Below, one piece after another: positions 1 to 11,360 of a stretch of 64,000 nt of DNA. The stretch lies in NCBI GenBank assembly GCA_008802785.1, contig VUYT01000001.1:186001-250000 (forward strand). Direction: 5' to 3'. Origin of the DNA: Symmetrospora coprosmae (taxonomy: Eukaryota; Basidiomycota; Cystobasidiomycetes; Symmetrosporaceae). Each line of letters starts with the position of its first letter. Position 1 is the first letter of the stretch. The notes beneath the pieces were generated by a model. It was given only the letters and a program-made list of their open reading frames with translations. It was not told where the DNA came from and did no database searches. Position numbers and translations under genes: made by a program.

Positions 1-495
1 GGAGCGCAGATGGAGGCTTGCAAGCTGAAGGGCGAATCTCCCCACGTCCAAGGCGAGAAGGTAAGCTCATGGCTTTGAAGCGGGTGGCTGCCCGTCAAAA
101 ACCGAGCTGAAACATTCGTCTGCACCCTTGGATAGGTCAAAGGCTGGCTTCCTAAGCTGCCTGGCTGCAACGCTGTCACGAAGACCGAGGCGGAGGCACT
201 CGCGCAGTTCCAGGCGCCATGCAATGACGGCCTGACCAGCCCTGGCAACCCCGTCGTGACCAGCGCAAGCAGCACGCAGTTAGCACCGTCTGCCACGACG
301 AGCAAGCGCAGCACGACGGCAGCAGCCAGTACCGGCACCAAGCCCGCTTCGACCTCGACCGCATCGAGCAAGCCCACCACGACGGGCGGAACTTGCGCTG
401 CCGCGAAGACGGTCACGTCGACCATCACAAAGACGGCGACCGTGACAAAGGTCGTGACGCGCAACGCTCGGCAGGTTCTGACCCGGATGCATTAG
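1..495 (+). CDS. C-terminal part of a secreted DUF1996-like protein (5' end outside window)
   Basis: Only the last two exons are present (1-60 and 136-495), joined in phase 0 across an intron from gtaagc to gatag. The reading frame enters from the left edge. The join gives a segment with a Cys, then GWLPKLPGCN, which resembles the LPGCNPV end of the fungal DUF1996 domain, a family of secreted proteins of unknown activity. After it comes a tail of about 75 residues rich in Ser, Thr, Lys and Ala, typical of a linker on secreted fungal proteins, ending at a TAG at 493-495. No GPI signal is obvious. The family call rests on one short motif, so it is tentative. Confidence 0.5.
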
Positions 496-1091
496 TTCCG
501 TTTCTTTCTTTCCTTCCACACTTTCCTACCTCGGATCCACGCTCGCTCCTTCTCCGAAATACTGGCTCTTTTCGCACAGCAGGGGTAGCATAGTTCTAGC
601 TTCGAGGGTTTCTTGCATGCAGTCCTTTACCTTCTTTTCCATTTCGTACTTGTCGGCCGTGGTATCAGAACAGCTTGAGGCTGCCCTGAGCGGCCTGATG
701 CAATAGCAGAGCAGAGCCGAGGTGCCAGTCGCCGGCTCTTTTCGCTTTCATCGCATTGGAGCCGTAGAGCCTCATTCAGAAAGGCCACAATCTGAATGTC
801 CTGCCGCAAACCCATTGCCATCAACTAAGCGAGCCGAGCATTTGCCACCACCACCTAGGACCGGACTTATGCCAAGGGTCCGCCAGACTGTCGCATGCCA
901 TGTAGTCGCTGCGCGTACATCATCCAGACGACCAGAACTATGTAGGTGTATGCCCTCGCTGCCTTCGCGGTTTGGGGTCGTTTTGAGGCTGGCTGGGTGT
1001 CGACGCGCCCCCGGGCACCTGCCCTTTGCCTCAGAACCTCAGGACTCCGGAAACCGCGACGACTTCAAGCGATAACGACAACGACAGCGCA
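496..1091. other. Intergenic: DUF1996-like 3' flank and RAC1 promoter
   Basis: No supported gene. The open frames here lack splice support or family resemblance. The stretch should hold the 3' UTR of the left-edge gene and the promoter and 5' UTR of RAC1. I see no clear TATA box near the RAC1 start. Confidence 0.6.
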
Positions 1092-2358
1092 ATGACGAGC
1101 CTAAAATGTGTCGTAGTAGGAGATGGAGCTGTGGGCAAGGTTTGTGAATGCCGTGCACGATGCGCTCGCTATCGTCCGAGTTGCGCAGCGCGCTGCTGGT
1201 CCCCGTGGCCATGGCCTTGAGGCGCGCCCGCGCGTGTGCGACCGCCGGCGGGGTAGGGTGGACGCCGTGCTGGTGCAGCAAGAGCCAGAGAAGACGGGGC
1301 AGCGGCGCGGGACCAGTGCAAGCAAGACATTCACAGAAGATGGCTGATGTGCTGCTGTCAATGTGCTGTCCTCTCCCGGCCTCTTCGCCCGACCGACTCC
1401 GATGGGATGCCGACTCGCGCTGAACTTTGGGTCGCGCCCGCCCGCCGCGACGGTCGACGGCCAATGCATTATCGCTATGCGCCTGCTGTTGGCTGCCTGC
1501 ATGGGTCACGTAGACATGTCTGCTCATCAGCTACACTACGGTGAGGCTTCCCCTTCCTCCTTAGCAGCGTCTTTCCCTGAGCTGAGCTTAAAGTACGCGT
1601 TCCGCACATGCCGCGTTACCTCCTGCATAGAATGCCTTCCCGGTGAGTGATGAGCTGTCTCCAGTGACGAGTGTGGTCGCTCTTGCTGACGCTCTGCTCG
1701 TGCTCTTATTACCTCACAGGGCGAGTACATCCCGACAGTCTTCGACAACTACTCGGCGAGCGTCATGGTCGATGGCAAGCCCATCAACCTCGGGCTCTGG
1801 GATACCGCAGGACAGGAGGATTACGACCGCCTCCGGCCGCTGTCGTACCCTCAAACGGACGTCTTCCTCATTTGCTTCTCGCTCGTATCGCCCCCGAGCT
1901 TTGAGAATGTCAGGACAAAGGTATGCACGCGCCCCTCCTGCAACTTCGAACGCTAGAGCTGACAGCCTATACACGACTGCTGCGTTCACAGTGGTACCCA
2001 GAGATTCAACATCACGCGCCAAACATCCCCATCATCCTCGTCGGGACGAAGCTCGACTTGCGCGACGACGAGGACACGAAGCAGAAGCTGCGCGACCGCA
2101 AGATGGCGCCCATCACGTACGAGGCTGCCAACGAGGCCGCAAAGGAGATCCGGGCGAGGAAGTGCGTCGTCGAGCTCACAGGGTCTTTTGCCGCCAATCA
2201 CTGGCGAACTGACAGCGGCTCTTCTCGACGTCAGATACCTCGAGTGCTCCGCACTGACGCAGCGTAACCTCAAGTCAGTCTTCGATGAGGCGATAAGAGC
2301 GGTCCTGCAGCCGGCACCCGTGACGAAGACCAAGAACAAGAAGTGTGTCGTTTGCTAG
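1092..2358 (+). CDS. RAC1: Rho-family small GTPase Rac1
   Basis: Six exons (1092-1139, 1514-1540, 1631-1642, 1720-1920, 1992-2161, 2235-2358) give a 193-residue protein, the usual Rac length. Visible motifs in order: P-loop GDGAVGKT (residues 10-17), switch I TVFDNY, DTAGQE of switch II, TKLD and ECSAL for guanine binding, a short Lys-rich stretch and a CVVC CaaX box for prenylation. [20 protein letters not shown] and the WYPEI segment are closer to Rac than to Cdc42. In smut fungi Rac1 controls hyphal polarity and filament formation through PAK kinases; that role is known for the family, not shown here. Exons 2 and 3 are only 27 and 12 bases. Exon 5 to 6 splits a Lys codon. Confidence 0.95.
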
Positions 2359-2828
2359 AGGAAGAGCAAGACCGCAGATCAGCACGGCGGTAGCGACACG
2401 GTGATGCGCGTTCTTTTTCGGTGAGTTGATGCAGGTGATAGCAATTAGCGTCTGGGACGAAGTCTGAAGGATGAGATATCACAGGCACGGCTCGCTGCCA
2501 TTCGAATTGCGCCCTTGAGCGCGCCGTCACCACTGCTCACGCTCTGCTGGGGTCCTCCTACTCTACCCAATTCCCCAACCCGTGTGCCCCGCCCTTCTAA
2601 TTAGAGACACTAGTCCCGTGACGGTGCATCCGCTGTGCACGCATCTCATTGCTGTCTGCTGCTTCGCTTATCGCTTCCATCTTGCTCTGCTCAGTTACGA
2701 AAACGTGTATGTATGCAGACCAGTCTTCGCTTGACGTCAATGCAGAGCGTCTCTCTCCCTCGCGCCCGCACGAATACGCGCCAACATTGTTGCACGATCT
2801 GACAACGTATGTTGTACAGCCGCGCCTC
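2359..2828. other. Intergenic between convergent RAC1 and EFL1
   Basis: The 3' flanks of two convergent genes. Open frames here, for example on the plus strand near 2649-2830, are not supported by any splice or family signal. Nothing else is seen. Confidence 0.6.
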
Positions 2829-5800
2829 TCAGCGCTTGAGGGTTCGCTGCTTCTCCGCGCTCTCTACCACCTTCTTCTCGACAAAGAGGCCCTTGCGCTT
2901 GCGCACCTGATCCATGTACCGACGCGCCACGTTCTCCCTGTCGGCCTTCTCGCCAAGATCCTCGAGCTCCTCTTCGGTCGTTGGCACCCAGTAAGGGTCG
3001 ATGTCGAGCATCTCATACCCATAGAAGACGAGCTGCGGGCTGGCAGCACCCGATGTGCGTTTGCGGATCTCTGCGATATCATTACATGCCACTGGCGTCA
3101 GCTCTGAGTGGTCGATATGCCGTCAAAGGGATTCGAGGATCGACTCACCGTCCGCAAAGTTGAAGCTCTCGACGACGGGCATGAGCGCCGAGATGGTGAA
3201 GAAGGATGTGCCCTCCTTCATCTCCTCCGAGACAATCCTGCCCCTCCGTCGTGCAACTACTCCATACACTTTACCCAGGACATCCGTGGACGCCTGGATG
3301 TCGCATGAGTACATGGCGAGCAAGAGGCGCGGCGACCAGTCGAGCAGGCCTTGCCGGAACGTCTCCTGCGCTGACGAGATGAGACTGCCGGTGACTTGCG
3401 AGAAGCGTGTTCGGACTGTGGAGTGCACGGTTCGTCAGTTGAGGATCGCGAGCGAGGCTGAAGAGTAGGATAGGAGGTGGTGGACTCACGCGCATCCGCT
3501 CCTTCCGCCTGTTCGTCCACCTCAAGCTTCTCGACAAAGTAGGCCATTCCCTGGACCGGCTCGTTGCACAAGGGACCCCTTAGCGTCGTAAGCTGGAAGG
3601 CGGTATCGATGCTCTCGTCGAAAGCACGAATGTTGATGCCAGACTCTGCATGAGATCCCAGACTATCCGGCTGATCCCCTGTTTCGGCTTGACCAGGCAC
3701 CGGCGAGGTGGAGCGAGCCGGCGTACCATTTGCGGACGCCTGTCTGTCGATCTGAGAGCGACGCTGCATTGACCTGGACCTGCCGGTCTGCAAATTATCA
3801 ACGAGGATGTTGGGCCCGATGCGCCGCGGACCGAACGCCCAGATGCGGCTCGAGACGCCCTGCCACTCCTTGCCGGCTTTTGCAAAGAGCGCTTCAAGCT
3901 GCTTCCAGAAATCGGCTGGAGCGAGCTTGGCCAGTTGCTGCGTTGCGTCCGTGCCGCCCTGCGCAGAGGACTCGTCGATGGCAGCCTCATCCATATGCGA
4001 GGCGTCCGCATTGGACAGCTCGCGCTCCTTCTGCACTACGCGCTTAAGCGCTTCGACATTCGTCGAGAGGAAGGCGGTCACTTCTGCCGGTAGAGGCCGG
4101 GCCCGCAGCGTGTACTTGACGAGCCCACTCTGTACTGTGCCGTGAATAGTGCCTCGGGCGGCGTCCTTGGTCTTCGGAGGGGCCATGTCAACGCCATGTA
4201 CCGCCGTCTCGCGGAAGGGCACGATTGGCGGTGATGCCTGGATCTCGATCTTCGCGAAGCGCTCGCGGAGATCTCGAAGGCAGCGCTGATGGGATGAATA
4301 GGGGAAAATCGAGGTTGGCATCTGCACGACCGACAAGCAGAGAGCTCAAAGTACTCACCTCCAGATGCAGCTCTCCGGCAGTCAATATGACGTGCTCCCC
4401 GGTCTCTTGCACAAGCGTCTCGACGCAGGAGTCTGCCTGATTCAGCAGACGCAGTCCCTCGACGAGTTTGGGCATCTCGGCTGAGACGCACACGGCTTCC
4501 TCAGCAAGACTGTCGAGTTGTACAACACCTAGGCGGCTATACTCACAAGGCTCCTTGGGCTCGAGTGCCACTCGGACGATCGGAGCGGACTATGATATGA
4601 AGTGCGTCAGTCACGCCGTCAGCTAGATGACCAGCGCATCCTCGACTGACCGTCATATGCAGCCCGGCGAGATTGACGAAGCACTCCCGATCTTTTCCTG
4701 CCTCCTGTACCGCCGTCTCTTCTTGGTCTTGAACGCCACAGAGTGTGCCATTCCGCAAGATCTTTCCATCCAAGCCAGCGATAGCAAAGACATTGCCCGC
4801 CGGCACTTCATCCACCATGACGAGGTCCCTCCCCATCATCATGTACAGATACTGCACCTTGACGGGGACGATGAACTTGGAGTTCCTGGGATGTGTTGGA
4901 AGCAGAGCGACGTCGTATTTGGGCAGTAGAGCGTATACATGCTGTCCCGCGCGCATGGTGCCAGAGTACAGCCGAGCAAAGCCGAGCAAGACCTCTTCTT
5001 CCTGCTTTTCTGCGGTTGCGTCCGCGACGGGCTCTTCCGGCGCATCCGCCGACCCTGGCGCCTCTGTCGCTTCGAGCGACTTTGACTGATCGACGACAAT
5101 AGCGCCGGTCGCAGCAAGTGCGGCGGCGGCCTCTCTGCTCGCGCGCCCGCGCTGACGCATATCCTCCGCTGTTAGCGGCTTGCGCTGGTTCTGCGGCAGC
5201 GCGTCCGCGGGAACTGCAAACATCTTGCTGATGTAGGCAATTGTGAATGCCTCGGCTCCGCTGGCGCCGGAGTATAGATCGCGCTCGAGCTTGTTTTGCG
5301 GCTCGACCGTTGTCTGGTGGTATGGTAGATCTGGGTGCAGCATCTTCGGTATCCGCACCGACTGCGCCTGAGGCGGTGGCGGAATGACCTCGACAATGGC
5401 GCGGAATGTTGCAGGAGCCAATGGTAGCCATTGAGACACGACGGCTTGCAGAAGCACCCGATAGTCTTTCGTTTTGAGCTCTTGCGGTCTGATCTTGACT
5501 CCCAAGGCGGTCACGATCTTGCTGATCTTGTCGTTGTCGCTGGCGAATGACGGCGAAGGTGGTCAGGCGAACGACAAACGACCATGCGCACGGGCAGAGG
5601 TCACGTACTGGTTGAGGAGGACACTATCGTAAACCGCCCATAGGTTTTCCAGCACGAACTGCACGAACATGGGCTTCAATATCCGCCTGCCAAGATGTTT
5701 CCTACTGAGAACACGCTTGGTCTTCGGGTCAAGGTAGAAATCGCCCCAGAGGACCTTGCGCAGATTCGTCTCCTTGATGCCCAGCCGCTTCGCATGGATA

Positions 5801-6971
5801 GCTGCGAACTGGCTGACGCGGAAAGCCCACCCATCGATGGCTGACGCGAAGATGACGTTGCCCTGTTCGGGCGCGAAGTAGATGTCCTCGTCGTCGCGCT
5901 CTTCATATACGTCATCCTCAGGATCCGCGCCATCTGCCGGCTTCGAGGTCGAAGTAGCTGCGGCGCCATTCGAGCTCGAGCTCGAGCCCGAGGCAGGAGC
6001 CTCTGCAGAAGCAGCGCTGTTGGCTCGTCCGGCTGCCTCGTCCTGCAGCTTGTCCTTCTTGGCAGCCAGGCGCCGCTCGCGATCTTCCCGCCAGCGCAGG
6101 TCATCCTCCATGCGCTCGCCGGCGTGGAAGCTGCCCATGACAGCGTTGACCTGCTCAACGAGCTGGGTGAGGTGATGGTGCGCCTCGATGGGCGCGAGGC
6201 GCAGCTCGGTGATGAGGCGGTCGAGCTTGTTGATGACGAGCACGGGCTTGAGCCGCTCCACCCACGCCTGCCGCAGGACTGTGATGGTCTGCGAGTCGAA
6301 AGGCATGAGATGTAATTAGCGTGTAGATGCGCAGGAGTAGTGGACATGGTCAGCGAGAAGCCCCACCTGGGTACACACTCCTTCGACGGCGTCGACCATG
6401 ACAAGCGCGCCATCGCACAGCCGCGAGGCCGTCGATACTTCACTTGAGAAGTCGACGTGTCCCGGAGTGTCGATAAGGTTGATCATGTAGTCTTCCTGTA
6501 CTGGCTGGCTGTCTGCAGCATGTGCGAAACAGAAAAGTAAGGAGAAGCCGCACGATCTCAAGGATGAGCGCGGACGAAGGCGAGACGCAGCTCGGCTACC
6601 CACCCTCTGTTGCGCGCCGCATTGTCCTGTAGTTCAAGCTGACGGCCGAGCTCTCCATGGTGATGCCTCGCTCCTGCTCGTCCTCTCGCGAATCGAGGTA
6701 GCGCATCTTCCCCGCCATGCGCGCCGAGATGATGTTGTTGGCTGCGAGGAGCGAGTCGGCATACGATGATTTTCCATGGTCGACGTGGCCCACGATGCTG
6801 CGAGAGCGCGCGTGAGTCGGGTTGCCCGTCATTTCAGCTCCTCCCTCTCTCTCGCTCTCTCTCGCTCTCTCTCGCCGTCGTCATCGCTGCCCGTGCTGAC
6901 CCGACCGTGCGACCGCCGACTCACCAGATGTTGCGCGTATTCGTCGCGCCAAAGCTCTTCTTTGATGCCAT
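2829..6971 (-). CDS. EFL1: Elongation factor-like GTPase 1, 60S ribosome maturation factor
   Basis: EFL1/Ria1 works with Sdo1/SBDS to release Tif6/eIF6 from late cytoplasmic pre-60S subunits. Ten exons join in consistent phase (6925-6971, 6604-6797, 6367-6512, 5609-6288, 4651-5539, 4547-4589, 4359-4480, 3490-4285, 3149-3415, 2829-3070) for about 1141 residues, the normal length. The N-terminus reads [19 protein letters not shown], then [27 protein letters not shown] and [10 protein letters not shown], the G1 to G4 motifs of an EF-2-type GTPase. The family insertion in the GTPase domain is present and acidic/Ser-rich. The C-terminus has the EF-G IV/V-like block with [16 protein letters not shown] and ends in KQRTLKR. 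The first exon has only 47 bases, and its intron carries a CT-rich repeat (6840-6877). It is convergent with RAC1. Confidence 0.96.
6840..6877. repeat. CT-rich simple repeat in EFL1 intron 1
   Basis: Runs of ctctctcg repeats lie inside the first EFL1 intron. On the coding strand this is a GA-rich tract. It is a likely polymorphic microsatellite with no other visible role. Confidence 0.7.
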
Positions 6972-7422
6972 GGCTGCACTGTGATGATATGAGATGTGCA
7001 ATGGAGCAGAGGACAAGGCCGTCGACGTCGTCACATTCTCCTCCTGCGACTTCTGCGCAGCCTCGCACCCAGGTCACGCTTTTTGGGGGGCTCGGTGGCG
7101 GCAAGAGGAGGGAGGGCATGCCAGACGATAACGATGACTCGCTCTGGGAAAAGTGCAGAAAGACAGGGTGCAAGGGAGCAAGATCGAGTCAAGCGGAGCC
7201 GATGCGCGATTGTCACACAATGTCCATGTTGCATTAGGGATGAGAAGGAAAGACTAAAATGGTCGCTGGCACAACGCTTCTAAGGGCGAGTAGTCGCGCA
7301 ACATCAAGCTATGTGCCTGAGCGGATGGGAAAGAACGACGAGTGTTTGTGCATGCGAGTGTGGGCGTAGCAACCGCAACGAGGGTACTGCACACTGAGCG
7401 ATGGTTGATGAGGCGGAACCAT
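6972..7422. other. Intergenic: EFL1 promoter and glyoxal oxidase 3' flank
   Basis: EFL1 starts at 6971 and reads left; the glyoxal oxidase gene ends at 7423 on the same strand. The stretch therefore holds the EFL1 promoter and the glyoxal oxidase 3' UTR. No gene, TATA box or repeat stands out. Confidence 0.6.
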
Positions 7423-9923
7423 CTATAGAATGACGGCAGCGACGGCCGCGACCACGGCAAGCGCAAGCGACGTCGTCTTTACCACGTTAGCGACGCCCGC
7501 GCCGCTGTTTCCGCCGGCCGTGCCGCCATTGTTGTTGTTGTTGCTGGCAGCATTGCCATTGACCTTCGTCCCACTGTTGGTCGTGCTGATGGTCGCGCCA
7601 GACTGCGCGATCGTTCCTGGCAGCGTGGGCACAGGGTAGATGGTCTGGTCGCCAATCTCGCCATCACCGACCATGATGTCGATACCCGTCGACGGGACGC
7701 CGTTGATGACAATGTAGAGGAGCGCGGGGCCGGGAGCCATAATGGACGGGTTGGGCGGCATCTGCGACGAGTGCAGCACACCCGTACCGTCGTCGTTGAG
7801 CGACCATGTCGAGTTGAGCTGGACCATGCGCATGCCCTGTGGAATGATGCTCACTAGTCAGTCTTCTGCCCTTCAAGCTGAGTCAGTAGGCGGGGAAGAC
7901 CCACCATATTCATGGCGTGCGTCGAGTAGCCCGTGCGCATGACAATGACCTTGGCCGAGTCAATGTTGCTCGCATTGTTCGACAGGTCGAGCGCGCTGAG
8001 CTGAATGTCAAAGGACGGTCCTCCGTACGTGAGGTTGGTCGGCAGACCCGTCGGCTGCGGCTTCCTCTCGTCGTAGTAGTCGGGGTAGAACATCTCGACC
8101 CGGTACTCGGTCGGGAAAGGGTACGTGAGGCCGTTCGAATCGACAAAGCCAGAGCGCGGGATGTAGTCGGCATTGGGGTTGGAGCCGGCGTTGAAGATCG
8201 AGCCGTCGGCCATGAGCGTTGCGGACGAGTGGTACAGCCGCTGGACCGTCATGGACTCGAGGTTCGAAGGGCGCTGCCACCGCTGGCCTTTCGGTGCAGA
8301 CGGGTCGTAGTACGCCGCTGTGAGGAGCGGGTTGTTACCGTACGACTGGCCGATGGCCCACGACGTGTTGCCGTAGCCTGCAGTGCCCGTCGCGATACCG
8401 TTCAGATGGAACAGCCTGCCGTCTGGCAGGTTGATGAACTGTCCCATCGAGCGGCCCTCCATCATCTTGTCCTCCTCCTCCCACGCCGAGCTCACATCGG
8501 GTGTGATGCTCACACAAGTATCGTCTGCTGGGTACGCCGCCACGTTCCAGTTGGGGTTGGTCATCCACTGGTCTGGCTGCAGGTCCGTTCCACCGCAGAA
8601 GAGCATTGTCGCCGTCCAGTTGTTGGCTGGGGTGAGGGGAAGAATGGCAGAAGCACCGGAAGCAGGGTAGACTCGGACAGCGTGCGGAATGTCTGGCAAA
8701 GGGTGCTCGACGCTGTTCTGCCAGTCAAAGATGGAAGCCTTCAGGTTGGACTGGATGAAGAGGTTGCCCGATGGCAGGAGGTAGGTGAGGGGGTATAGGT
8801 TGCACGGCAGCGTCTCTGCGAGAATGTTGAGGCCAATCTGGTTGCCCTTGCTCGGCCAGTACTCGACAGTCGGGTTGTCGGCGTACTCGGTGTTGACGTA
8901 GCCTCCATCACGCATCCCTCCGAGCTGTTGTCGCGTGGGCGGGATCAGCAAAGGGGTCGGCCTGAAACCCGGCCTGCTGCTCATCACTCACGATCGCCAA
9001 AGTACCGTCTTGTAGCGTCTCAATGGTCGGGTACCACCGCTCGGACTGCATGAATGCATTGGGCGGTGTCGTGTACTCGCATGATCCGTCCGTGCATGGC
9101 GTAAACAGGCGAATGGCCGTTCCTCCGTTGTAGTTCTGGTAGGGTGCGGCCCCTGGCGTACCATCGCGTCCTCCGTACGTGACAGCCTTGTTGCCTCCAA
9201 AGATAGCCCATGTTCCGTTGGCTGCAAGTCCGCAACGAGACTCAGCCGACGCTGCCCTGTGTGCGAAGCCCGACCCAGGCAGGCGGCGCACAAGCCTCCG
9301 CCCGCCCAAGCAGACTCGGCAGTCGCACTCACCGAGGACGTTACCGCCGGCGCAGAAGGTATTTGTTGCGACGTCCTGGGTGCGGTAGGTGTTTGTCGTG
9401 GTGTCGTACTCAGTTGCCCATGCTGTGGGGCAAAGTCGCAAATCAGTCTCGATGCCCACTCGCTGCCTGCGACACTAGGGAGGTCCGCAGAGAGGGGCGC
9501 GCACCTGGGTGACCGTTGATCTGGACGGGGTTGTTCTCGACCTTGTCGAGAATGTACACCTGTATCGCGCGCAATGCGGATCAGCCACCCCCCATCGAAA
9601 ATCTCTGTACTGATTCCCCCGTCGTCACAGAGAGCGACGGCGGTGTCTCTCTCTCCCCTCCCCTCAAAGTCGCGCACCGCCCGCCGACGCGCACACTCGA
9701 GGTCGATGGACGCTCTCTACCAACACACCTTGTTGCCTTGGCCACGGAACAGCTGCTGGGCAGATACGCCCGACTCTCCTACGACGCTCCAGGTGTTTGC
9801 CTTGTTCTGCGCTGCTGCTGACCCTGCTGTTGCTGCGAGGGTGGCAGAGAGGAGGGCAATCCGTCGGCGCTGCTGTTTGTTGCTCGCGCTGCGGCGGGTG
9901 GTCGACGACGACGACGACGCCAT
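7423..9923 (-). CDS. Glyoxal oxidase-like copper radical oxidase, predicted GPI-anchored
   Basis: This extracellular AA5_1-type enzyme oxidises small aldehydes to acids and makes hydrogen peroxide. Six exons (9729-9923, 9505-9559, 9333-9422, 8992-9221, 7905-8924, 7423-7836) give about 667 residues. The N-terminus has an Arg-rich start, a hydrophobic stretch and an AAAQ signal cleavage-like end. Residues expected at the copper radical site are in place: a Cys in TFCAGGNVL, Tyr in ERWYPTIETL, the Tyr-His pair in QRLYHSSATLMADGS and a His in GYSTHAMNMGMRM. The C-terminus has an Asn run, a Gly-rich spacer and a hydrophobic tail suited to GPI attachment. U. maydis Glo1, a membrane-bound relative, is needed for filamentous growth and virulence; that is family knowledge. 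The gene heads away from NCE101 across a 518-base shared upstream region. Confidence 0.92.
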
Positions 9924-10441
9924 GGTTATGGACAGTTTATGCAAAGGGGGGAAGGAGCGTGTGTAGCTTGCAGCTGTCTGTGTATGGTGCTCCTGCTGTT
10001 CTCCCTTCCTTGCCCGTTGGTGATGAGGAGAAGAAGAGGAAGAGTCCGTCAGCCCATCCATCGCCCTCTGTCGGCTGGCCGCCCCTCTTCCTCGCCCCAT
10101 TCCACCGCCACCACCGCGCTCAGGCCGGCAGCTGGCAGCTGGTCGACGCGCTCAGAGCCGCATGCTCGGCATCTTCGCAGTGCAACAACAAGAAACAGGA
10201 GCATGTATGATACACACATGTAGATGGATATAGACACTCAGTTGCGCATGGTGGCATGCGATGCATACCGTCTGCTATACTTATCTGGTCGTGTGGGGTT
10301 CCCTGGCGATGCCGAATTGACCTGACGGGCGCCCGCTCGGGCGTGCCTCACTCCAGTCAGCGCATCCAAACGCGCCTGTCTGGCTTGTGGTCACCGAACC
10401 CGAACCCATAACAACCACAGGCAACGATCATACTGCACATC
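9924..10441. promoter_or_regulatory. Divergent upstream region of glyoxal oxidase and NCE101-like genes
   Basis: The two genes start at 9923 (minus) and 10442 (plus), so this 518-base gap must carry both promoters. The open frames inside it overlap one another and have no splice or family support. No specific site could be identified by eye. Confidence 0.55.
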
Positions 10442-10801
10442 ATGTATCTCATCGGACGGTAAGCTTGCGCTGTGCAACCCATCGTGTCGCGACTTCTTCC
10501 TCGATGTGCTGATCAGAGAGGCTCTCCCCCCGCCGCCCACAGCACCGCAGACATCCTCGTCGGGATCGCATCGGGCCTCTTCGCCTTCAAGCTCTCGCAG
10601 GACAAGAACCTCGCTGCAACCCCTGAGCGCAGACTCGTCCCGCTCATCCAACGCACCCTCGATGCGAGGCGGAGTATGGGCTCCGATGGGGCTTCACTCG
10701 GAGCGGCGGATCCGAACGGCGTCGCATCGGACGCAGACGCAAAGGTCCTGGCAGACCTGAGCAAGCTGCTCAACGAAGGCACGAATGGTTCAAAGCAGTA
10801 A
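10442..10801 (+). CDS. NCE101: NCE101-family small membrane protein with long tail
   Basis: Exon 1 (10442-10458) encodes MYLIG and two bases of an Arg codon; exon 2 (10543-10801) continues as RTADILVGIASGLFAFKLSQ. This matches the pattern of the non-classical export protein 1 family (NCE101): a short N-terminus with YLI, one transmembrane segment of small residues and a charged end. The family is linked in yeast to export of leaderless proteins, though its biochemistry is poorly known. The predicted protein has 91 residues, longer than the 50 to 60 usual for the family; the extra 50 or so are polar (Ala, Asp, Ser, Lys) and end in NGSKQ. The 17-base first exon would be missed by simple gene finders. 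Confidence 0.72.
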
Positions 10802-11360
10802 AGACGGCCTCGGGAAAATCTGGTGCACACCCCGTCAATGTAGGTCAGGCCGAGCGCTCACCGCAGTCAGAGTGTAGAATCGAGCTCAAGCAGCTGAGAT
10901 TGGATTGTACTGCGACTTTGCAGGCAGTCATGATCGTGCTCCCACTGGGACTCGGTAATGCATCCCGACCGATGCCCTTGGCCTGTTATGCCCTTGCGAC
11001 AGGCGCGATCCACGGGCGGAGGTCAACCTGGCGATCTGAGATACAGGCACATTAGCCGTCTCGTCTCAGCGAGCCGACTACACCTGCGCTGGACAATCAT
11101 GCGCAGGAAGTGACTCGTCATCTATCTCAGAGACAGACGAGCAGTTCGGACCCTCCCGCAGGTCGCTGCCAGCACAGTCGATACAGGCGAGAGCCCGAAG
11201 ACAATTTGTACGGCTTGGAGCCAGAGCTTCCTCGCACAGCAGAGACCTGTAAGCCTCTTTAGAACGGAGCAATTCTAGCTTTGGTATTGCGCAGAGCAAG
11301 TCGGCATGCTGCGGTCGTCTGTCTTGTCTTTAAGCGGGCCTGCTACTACCGCAACTCTGC
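10802..11360. other. Intergenic, no gene seen
   Basis: The gap between the convergent NCE101-like gene and the first Ser-rich gene. One minus-strand open frame (about 11078-11299) lacks family resemblance and codon bias, so I do not call it. No repeats stand out. Confidence 0.55.

Noticed and set aside
7917-8798. Plus-strand frame of 293 codons
   Set aside because: Antisense to the glyoxal oxidase main exon, whose motifs are unmistakable.
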